Assembly: GCA_018902385.1 (NCBI GenBank)
Contig: JABSSW010000023.1
Location: 310,001 to 374,000, forward strand
DNA length: 64,000 bases
Direction of reading: 5' to 3'
DNA from: Physcia stellaris
Lineage: Eukaryota; Ascomycota; Lecanoromycetes; Caliciales; Physciaceae
Both the position numbers and the translations under genes were made by a program. Below the pieces are notes generated by a model that worked only from the letters and a program-made list of their open reading frames with translations, did no database searches and was not told the origin of the DNA. How positions within the stretch are numbered: the first letter of the stretch is position 1; every line of letters begins with the position of its first letter. Of the stretch, positions 57,289 to 64,000 are shown one piece after another.

Positions 57289-57899
57289 ATTTGCGTTAAA
57301 TGTCTTCTTGGCTCTTTTTACTCTTTATCGGAATCTCAATGGCATAGGCCCCGCGATGCTGTAACTACGCAACGGTTCGTGAGTCAGAGTTCCTGATCCT
57401 GATGTGACCTTATCATTGGCGTGACTTCTGGCAGTCGATCCAAATCCTCTCGAGCGAACATCGACTCAATTCCATTGCGGTTCGGCAAGAATCAGCTCAT
57501 GTCTTTGCATTGAACATCTAGGCCACGATTGCTCCAGCCAAGCTGAAAACTTGAAGGCCTTGTGATCAGTCCTGGATTCTGCTAAGATCTTTAGCGATAG
57601 ATGGTTCGCCAACTCGGATTTCATCTCCAAGACACTAGGTAGACTTGCTAACAACGAGGGTGTGTCTCTCAGATTTTCGCCGCATACTGAGCAAGAGGTA
57701 TATTGCTTCTCGCTCGGGATGAGGGAACGATTCTACTAGCACGCTCGGGATGCAGTCCAGAACCAACAGTTTCGTGGAAGCTGGCAGCCGATCCAGGAGG
57801 GGCCTTGGTAGTAGCTTAGTACTGGGTGCAGCAGGTCAAAAGCAGGTCCCGAATAGACAGTCCTTCGAGCTTGATCAAATTGCCAATTTGCTTGTCTTA
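57289..57899. other. convergent intergenic region BIR1 / TCA17
   Basis: 611 bp between two stop codons. Short open frames without protein character; probably both 3' UTRs. Confidence 0.5.
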
Positions 57900-58601
57900 T
57901 CACATTGCTCCCAAGCCTGGTCTCCATGCGTTTCCGATCCTTTCGACATCGCTGATAAATCTTCGACTTGTGATCATTCCACCTTTGCCATGGGCGCTGT
58001 TTGCCGCCGCCACAGGCGTATGATCGTCTGGGACATAGAAAGGGTTCTGTAGCAGTCGAATGTATGCAGTCTGTAATGCTCGAAAAGCCTATTGTCAATT
58101 ATTTCAATCAGAAAGTAATGATGGCGTCATTGCGCTCCGTTGAGCCGAAAACGACAATGGCTAAGGCAGAAAACCTACAGGTCTGAGATCGGAATCCTTG
58201 ACCCCAATTTGTAGCATCTCTCTGCCTGAAGCATTGGGCTTTCCCTCTTTACCCCATATATCTATCACTATGGCAAACCTGGCTCCGGTGCCGGTTTCCC
58301 AGCCCCATATACTGAGTCTCTCATCCACATTTTGTAGGCAGCCTAGATCTTGATCCACACGGTTCTTATCCTGAGCTCTCTCTTCGAAGATATCTAGCGA
58401 GGAGTTGAGAAGAAGTGAGAAGTTTAGATAGGCTGAAGGATTGGATACGTGAGGTGGGAAAAGAGCGATATGGAGAGGATTATCCTATCCGGAGCCTATG
58501 AGTATGGTCGCCATTTCCTATACAAATATCGATCTCAGGTAGCTAACACTCACATGTTTCCCCATCACGCCTATACAGGCTATTGAGGGGGTTGAAGTCA
58601 T
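57900..58601 (-). CDS. TCA17: TRAPP-associated protein Tca17 / TRAPPC2L (sedlin-like)
   Basis: Three minus-strand exons, 58554-58601, 58179-58484 and 57900-58088, all phase 0, 180 residues. The product begins with a beta strand (IACIGVMGKHDNPLHIALF), then FSLLLNSSLDIFEER, ending LRPAFRALQTAYIRLLQNPF and a Gly/Arg tail (ISDVERIGNAWRPGLGAM). These blocks are those of TRAPPC2-like sedlin-fold proteins. Tca17 binds the TRAPP II tethering complex, which activates Rab GTPases at the Golgi. Introns are 69 bp (58485-58553) and 90 bp (58089-58178). No single long frame reveals this gene. A CACGTG lies at 58712, about 110 bp upstream. Confidence 0.93.
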
Positions 58602-60019
58602 CTTCGCCCAATATTGATAGATATCTCAACGACCGGGCACTCGAACTGGAAATAATGTTTGCCCTAATCTAAGTACCCTATCCGTAAAAGGGTCCGATAA
58701 TGAAACCGGGTCACGTGGACGGGCGCTTAACAATCTACCTTACCATCATACGCGCTTATTTGTTGACCGATCAAGGGGACCCAAATATCAGCACTGTCAA
58801 CATCTGAGCCGTTCGTCTACCACACTTGACCATATTTCTTTATGCATGCCTTTCACCGAGTATCGTCGATGTAAAAAGCAATGTGGCAAAAAGAGAGCAG
58901 AGTGAGTGAAACTAGCTACTCTAAGATGGCACATGACGCACATCAGCTTCCAGATTCTCGAACTTCATTGAGTCACGGTTCAGCCGCGTTGCTCGTTTTC
59001 TCACTGGGGTAGAGACATCCTTCGTTCCAAAGTAAAGAGAGCGGGCGCCTCATAGCACTATTTAGCTCGAACCTACGAACCCGGAAGAACAGGATAAATG
59101 GTATCCGGAGCGATCTTCGAGCCAGTGGTCTGACTTGAGTCGACTGCTAGCACGTTCAATGCAGCCGATGGATGCGAAGCAGCCGCAGAAGCAGAAGACC
59201 AAATTCCACGCTTGACTACTGTTTACATTATCTAGTACCATGTCCTGTGCTCAGCAGAAAAAAACCATCCAGTCTTCTAAAGTATACAAGTCACAATGTG
59301 GCTGTGTTCTTGAAGATCTAAGTCGTTGGGGCTAAAATTCTAGCTTATGAACGGAGTCACTGTTGATTAGAAGGCGTAATACAACAGAAGAAGGATGATC
59401 AGAGGAAAGTGCAGAAGGAGAGCCAGGGGAACTCATCTGTTCAATCTCTAGCTATTTCCACTACTTGCATCGGATTCAGAAGGTGGCTTATGCCTATTAT
59501 GTCGAACGCACGACGTCTTATAGTGAGAACTTGAATGTTTTTCGATGCAGTTGAGCGTTATCGCATGGCGTACTCCGTACGAAGCCGGGAATTGCTAGCT
59601 TCTGCACGCCATTCACAACAGGCAGGTGACTCAATGTAGCAGCTACGAAGCTAATCTCATTTCCCATTCGAAACTAAGCGCGGATGCGCCGCTTCGCTTC
59701 TAGAGCGAGGTACTTGAAGTGTATTTGAGGAACAGCCGAGAATAAAACGGAGGATCACTAAAGTTCGTGCCATACAAAGTAAGTCGCATAGCGAAACAAG
59801 AATACACACGCTTAGGACAACAGTCAAAAGATACCATCTAAAGGAAGACTTGGAATAAGTAAAGCTCAAGGTCAGACATTGCCAGGTCGTTTCCGATTAC
59901 AGGTGCTTATACTCGAGACGCATGTCTTACTAAGGACGCTTCCGGCTGGTGGCAGATTCTTGGAGCCCAAGAGTATACTTTCTCCGGGATACGGGGTTCT
60001 GTAGACGACCGCGGACTTG
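58602..60019. other. intergenic region, no gene seen
   Basis: About 1.4 kb of AT-rich sequence with frequent stops in all frames. The left edge is the TCA17 promoter with CACGTG at 58712-58717. Confidence 0.5.
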
Positions 60020-61256
60020 TCACTGTAGAGGGGACAGTAGCTTTCCCCGGCAATCATGCGCTCCATCGACGTTATCTGGCGAGGTTCGTGCTGTATTGTA
60101 CCCATACTTCCTGTCGTCCATATGCCCGTGTATGCGACAAACATGTGGCGTAGTCTCTTGTACCGCCGAATTGCTACGTCGAGTCTCCTTGTGTAGGCTA
60201 TCAAGCAGGTGAGGTACGAATTTTTTGATCAATGGTTTAATATGGACGAGTGAGGCGCAGATCAATCCTGTGGTGTACTCAGCTAACCTACGGGATGCTT
60301 CAGACAAGTACTCGTGATGAAAGGGTTGGGATATTACTGACACCCAGTCTTCGGTATAAACAATAAACCAAGTCGGATCCGATTCGAATTGAGGGTATGT
60401 AATACCTGCCAAGAGTCTTGCCAGTAAGGCGGCGCAAGGACTAGCGTAATGTTAACAGAGTCTGCTATGCGTGCTCGGATACAACAGCTTGGAAGACTTG
60501 CATCAGTCCTATCGCGAAGATACAAAAGACCAACAATCGTTTTCTGACTGGCATATGCAGCCTCATGACTATCGGCATTGGTAGAGCTATTATTATGACA
60601 TCGACAAGGAGGCTGAAAATGGTGTTTGACCGGAAGAGATAGCGTTTTCTGAGACATGAACCAGGGGATTGTAGCTTCCACGCATGGGAAACAGGATGAC
60701 ATTTGAAAATCCAGAGCAAGAGTAGCACTGTGGCTCCAACGGCCGCTAATGCTATGACCCCTTTGACAGAGCGGCGAATCCACGGGCCAGGGAAGATTCG
60801 TAGGTAAAGTAAGAGAATAGAAAGCTTGATAGAGGTAACGGCAAGAGCGTACAGGATGCGGGCGATGTAGAATATCTGAGGAGATGGGGTTAACCAGATG
60901 AAAGAGTAGGCTGGGGGTCTTTCCACCTTCAGTGTGTACAGCACATCTTCAGGTCCCTGATTGTGTAGCCCTCCACCGTGCCTTGCATATGAAAGTGTCA
61001 GGCCTGTCTCGGCGACCGCCATAATCTGTATGGTTGTTAGCAAACACAGTGCGTAAACAAGCCAAGAAGCCTGTTTTACCGTGGCAAATATGATGGCATA
61101 GTCATCCTTCCCCGGGCTTTTGACGATGCAGAATCTCGTGATCAAGCGCAGACTGACAATAACGAAAGCGAATCCTATCAAGGTGCCTTGAACCGCAAGC
61201 AACTCGGTTCTCTTGCTTGGCATCTGTACGCCATCCGCAAGCGTCACCGTAGTCAT
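60020..61256 (-). CDS. rhodopsin-domain integral membrane protein (SAT4/PTH11-like)
   Basis: Minus-strand gene starting at 61256. Firm exons: 61080-61256, 60927-61025, then from 60875 downward; introns 61026-61079 and 60876-60926. Reading through: FVIVSLRLITRFCIV helix, KDDYAI, RILYALAVTSIKLSILLLYLRIFP, an FKCHPV motif, LLVDVIIIALPMPIV, and near the end ESDPTWFIVYTEDWV and YTTGLICASLVHIKPL. This is the seven-helix SAT4-type domain common in filamentous ascomycetes and found in PTH11-like receptors; ligand unknown. An intron of about 56 bp near 60285-60342 restores the last block. The junction near 60400-60500 does not resolve in frame with standard sites, so this copy could be disrupted or use an unusual splice. 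Confidence 0.75.
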
Positions 61257-61703
61257 GGCAGTATTATTGACAGTGCAGATTGGATGATGGTTGCTACAGG
61301 GAGCTCCATGGGGAAGGATTCGTTACAGCTTGAAGCAAAGCCATAACAGGAGCTGACACAACGCTCTAGGGAATTCAAGAAAAGTTCAATGCTCGGAGAA
61401 AAGGAGAGCGTGTGGAAGATCAGGTCAAAACAGCGATCCTGTTTGAGGAAAGAAGGGCCCTTGGACATTAAGAGAACTAGTGGAAGGGAAGTGGCTTGCT
61501 GGTATCACGTTTTGGAGGGTTTGAACGTATGCCTTACGCGTTGACCTCAACAAACGAATCGGGAGTGACTCAACAATTTTGCAGCATCACCTATAGAGCA
61601 TACTTTCACTCAACCGTCTTGCCGCATCACTTATATAGAGCGAGCTTCACACAATGTTCTTCTTATACTTGACCCATCGCCATAGTGTAGCAGGCATACC
61701 ATC
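61257..61703. other. intergenic, divergent promoter region
   Basis: Upstream of the rhodopsin-domain gene (minus) and the 165-aa frame (plus). A near-duplicate phrase (cgcatcacttatatagag-like, near 61590 and 61625) is present. No coding signal. Confidence 0.4.
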
Positions 61704-62201
61704 ATGTCTAGCATGTCTAAACCCACAGCTGCCCACAAGTCCACAAGTAAGTGCAGACCCACTTTGCGGAAACTTCGCTTCTGGAGACGACACTCTTCTT
61801 CCATCGAAGCTACCGGAGAAGGCCCTTACATCGAGCGGCGGACGAATCGTAGTGAGGATTTGCAGAACGGACAATTTTCTGATGCACTGCTTCGGCTGAT
61901 GCATCAGCGAGGCCACCTGGAAGACCCTTATCATGAAACATCCGTGTTGAGCGCACAGGGAGGCCGGCCATGTATCAAACAAGATCAAGTGCAGGAAAGC
62001 GCTGAGCAGTCAAAGAAACAACACAAGCGAGAATTTGATTTCCGTCCAGGCGGGGAGCCAATAGGAATTACCCTGTATCACTTAGTCAGCCAGCTAGTCA
62101 AAGACAAGTGCACCTCCTCCAAATCCAAAGACCGCCGTCATCACCAACCCTCCAACTCCCAAGCTGCTCGATTGACCAACGGCAACCGCTCTTCCAGCTA
62201 A
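61704..62201 (+). CDS. hypothetical basic protein, 165 aa
   Basis: Intronless plus-strand frame with a good start context (accatcATG). The product is hydrophilic and basic, with Ser-rich ends and a central helical part (around FSDALLRLMHQRGHLEDP) and a possible small fold near FDFRPGGEPIGITLYHLVSQ. No domain is recognised. It sits just 36 bp before the NDUFS7 start, so it could also be part of that gene's leader. A 113-codon antisense frame has worse composition. Confidence 0.5.
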   Translation: MSSMSKPTAAHKSTSKCRPTLRKLRFWRRHSSSIEATGEGPYIERRTNRSEDLQNGQFSDALLRLMHQRGHLEDPYHETSVLSAQGGRPCIKQDQVQESAEQSKKQHKREFDFRPGGEPIGITLYHLVSQLVKDKCTSSKSKDRRHHQPSNSQAARLTNGNRSSS

Positions 62202-62237
62202 TTAATCACGTTTGAACCCTCTACATCCCATGATAAC

Positions 62238-63133
62238 ATGGTCACAATGCTTTCAACAACCAGATCAGTTACTGCGCTGGCTCTACGAGGTATATCTTCC
62301 ATCCATAATGTACGTCTTGCCACAATGCTCACCTTTATCTGCAGCGAAGCCAGCATCCGCCCTCCTCCCTCTCAGATCCGGCCCCTTAGCATACATCTCT
62401 TCCACATCATCGAAGCCCGCCACCGCAATCACACCCTCGCAAGATGCCCAAGGACCGCCACGTAGCGTCACTGGGAAACCACGGCGAGAAGTCCCGCTTC
62501 CCAGCCAAGAAAAAAAAGAGGGCGCCATGCAATATGCCTTGTATGTTTTTACCCCTGGGATCATCTCCGTCACCTGTCGACCATAGCGATTCTGCCGGGT
62601 CCAATGGCTGCTGATCCCCACTTCATAGAACAACACTTGATCAAGTCGCGAACTGGGCCCGTCAAGGCTCCCTCTGGCCCATGACCTTCGGCCTTGCCTG
62701 CTGCGCCATAGAAATGATGCATCTCTCCACACCGCGCTACGACCAAGACCGGCTAGGGATAATCTTCCGCGCTTCACCTCGCCAATCAGATGTCATGATC
62801 GTTGCCGGCACGCTCACGAATAAGATGGCGCCAGCGCTGCGACAAGTCTACGATCAAATGCCTGATCCACGATGGGTGATCTCGATGGGATCCTGCGCGA
62901 ACGGAGGGGGGTATTATCACTATAGCTATTCAGTGACAAGAGGGTGCGATAGGATTGTTCCAGTGGATATCTATGTGCCGGGATGCCCACCTACGAGTGA
63001 GGCATTGATGTATGGAATCTTTCAGCTGCAGAAGAAGATGAGGCACACTCGAATTACGAGTAATTCTCCCCCTCCTTCAGAAATGTGTATTGAATGATGC
63101 TAACCTCGATTAGGGATGTGGTACCGCAAGTGA
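62238..63133 (+). CDS. NADH:ubiquinone oxidoreductase PSST subunit (NDUFS7, NUO-19.3)
   Basis: Four exons, 62238-62289, 62345-62540, 62629-63059 and 63114-63133, 232 residues. The mature protein begins near [20 protein letters not shown]. Ligands of iron-sulfur cluster N2 are Cys107 and Cys108 (ACCAIEMMH), Cys172 (GSCANGG) and Cys202 (PGCPPTSE). N2 passes electrons to ubiquinone in complex I. The first about 80 residues are Ser/Arg-rich and acid-poor, a mitochondrial presequence. The last exon supplies the conserved end RMWYRK; without its splice the frame runs into a non-homologous tail. An in-frame Met at residue 4 may be the true start. Confidence 0.96.
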
Positions 63134-63818
63134 GGATGGCAATGACAGCATAAGCCACAAGTGGCTCTAGTTCTATTGTATATATTGGTGTGGCCAGTAC
63201 AGTGCAGAAATAAAGAATGCACTGGTGGTACGGCAAGAAGGCGTCCGCATAGAGACGTGATGGTTTGAATTGATTACGAATGCTTGACTCTTTGTTCGTG
63301 CTTCTATCCTTACCGAAAATTCCATATTGTGGATGTGACAACATGAAGTTCCTATGCTGCTGGTCCAGTACATTTTCAAAAGGGTGGATAGCATGAACTA
63401 GTGACCCCTTCCTCCAAAAAGAACTGAATGCTCCTACGAATACAGGGCAAAGATCTACCAACATCGCCAGAAAGCCTTATGTTACTCATTACTTATCAGC
63501 TTTCCTCAACGTTGGCCACCGCCTTGATCCTGCCTCTACCTCACTTGCAAACAGCAGAGATATAACAAGATATTCAGACTGCGAATGTAGAAGTGGCTGA
63601 AATAGATTAAGTAAATTCTCTCCAACTCAACTGCCCGCTACATGGAAGCCACCGCAATTAAACCCCCAAAACCAAGAAACCCCTCAACACTGAATGTATC
63701 TCAGAAGCAAAAACCACTTCTCGCTTCCCCCTACCATCTTGCCCCCCTTCAGCCAACGTCTCCAAACCTCCCACCTCCTTGACATCAACAACTAGCCCCC
63801 GGTCTTATTGCTCGCGCC
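63134..63818. other. region downstream of NDUFS7
   Basis: On the minus strand 63464-63054 is open for 136 codons with two hydrophobic stretches, overlapping the last NDUFS7 intron and exon in antisense; no family is recognised. From 63600 the sequence becomes C-rich on the plus strand. Confidence 0.35.
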
Positions 63819-64000
63819 CTAAGCGCGCGTAGACGACGTGCAATTCCTAACCGTCGCAGTAACCCTGCTGAAGCTCGTAACAGTAAGCGTAACCGTAAGC
63901 CTAGCACCAACAGAGAGAGCGACCGCGTTGGGGGTCGGAGTAACCCTGCTGATGCTCGTAACAGTCGAAGTAACCCTGCTGGTGCTCGTAACGGTCGCAG
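63819..64000 (-). CDS. partial CDS, Thr/Ser/Val-rich repeat protein running off the right edge
   Basis: The minus strand is open from the window edge to a stop at 63819-63821 and reads repeated TVTS(T/I)SRVT units, a composition common in secreted or GPI-anchored fungal proteins. The plus strand is also open here and reads a ten-residue repeat of the type RSNPADARNS. Tandem DNA repeats keep several frames open, so the choice of strand is a guess based on family resemblance. Confidence 0.35.
   Translation of the reverse strand, partial: ATVTSTSRVTSTVTSISRVTPTPNAVALSVGARLTVTLTVTSFSRVTATVRNCTSSTRA
63853..64000. repeat. about 30-bp tandem repeat, continues past the window
   Basis: Three imperfect copies of a unit centred on agtaaccctgctgRWgctcg start near 63853, 63934 and 63964. 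The second and third are adjacent (30-bp period), and the first is separated by degenerate spacer sequence. The unit length is a multiple of three. Confidence 0.8.

Noticed and set aside
1-64000. tRNA or rRNA genes, CRISPR arrays, transposons and virus-derived elements
   Set aside because: I looked for tRNA-like T-arm sequences, terminal repeats and transposase or polymerase motifs and found none; phrases such as gttcgaatcc near 45118 lie within LTN1 coding sequence.

Overview
The window is nuclear DNA of a filamentous ascomycete (Pezizomycotina). Evidence: protein-coding genes on both strands, mostly split by very short spliceosomal introns (about 43-105 bp, GT-AG, several with CTRAY-type branch sites), short intergenic gaps, and fungal gene families (Zn2Cys6 regulator, DHA2 transporter, SAT4/PTH11-type rhodopsin-domain protein, fungal RRN6, SPC25, SPT3, RAD3). 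The class within Pezizomycotina cannot be fixed from the sequence. I see no operons, rRNA or tRNA genes, CRISPR arrays, intact transposons or viral elements.

Layout. 0.7-10 kb: CUE5-like ubiquitin-binding protein (+), a three-exon MZT1/MOZART1 gene (-) with no long open frame, a DHA2 transporter (+), a CHY/RING E3 ligase (+), then a GC-rich stretch with no clear gene. 10-19 kb: a small orphan protein (-), RRN6 (-), SPC25 (+), SNU23 (-) and a secreted expansin-like (RlpA/DPBB) protein (+). 19-30 kb: exportin CRM1 (+, 12 exons), a possible small orphan (+), an AFG1-family ATPase (+) and mitochondrial malonyl-CoA:ACP transacylase (-). 30-33 kb is a 3-kb gene-poor stretch. 33-43 kb: a Zn2Cys6 regulator fused to an O-acetyltransferase (+), SPT3 (+) with a candidate gene nested antisense in its first intron, an EamA-type transporter (+), a small secreted protein (+) and an EFM6-like methyltransferase (-). 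43-57 kb: listerin LTN1 (-, 7 exons), RAD3/XPD (+, 11 exons including ones of 10 and 20 nt), TAM41 (-) and the two-BIR protein BIR1 (+). 57-64 kb: a three-exon TCA17/TRAPPC2L gene (-), a rhodopsin-domain membrane protein (-), a possible orphan (+), complex I subunit NDUFS7/NUO-19.3 (+) and, at the right edge, a tandem-repeat coding region that runs out of the window.

Functional picture. This is ordinary housekeeping sequence: mitosis (SPC25, MZT1, BIR1), nuclear export (CRM1), transcription and repair (RRN6, SPT3, RAD3), splicing (SNU23), ubiquitin and protein quality control (CUE5, CHY/RING ligase, LTN1), mitochondria (MCT1, TAM41, NDUFS7, possibly AFG1), trafficking (TCA17), plus some lineage-variable genes. 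No gene cluster or defence-like system is evident. The least routine items are the regulator-acetyltransferase fusion, the gene candidate inside the SPT3 intron, the RAD3 micro-exons, and two conserved genes (MZT1, TCA17) found only by joining short exons.
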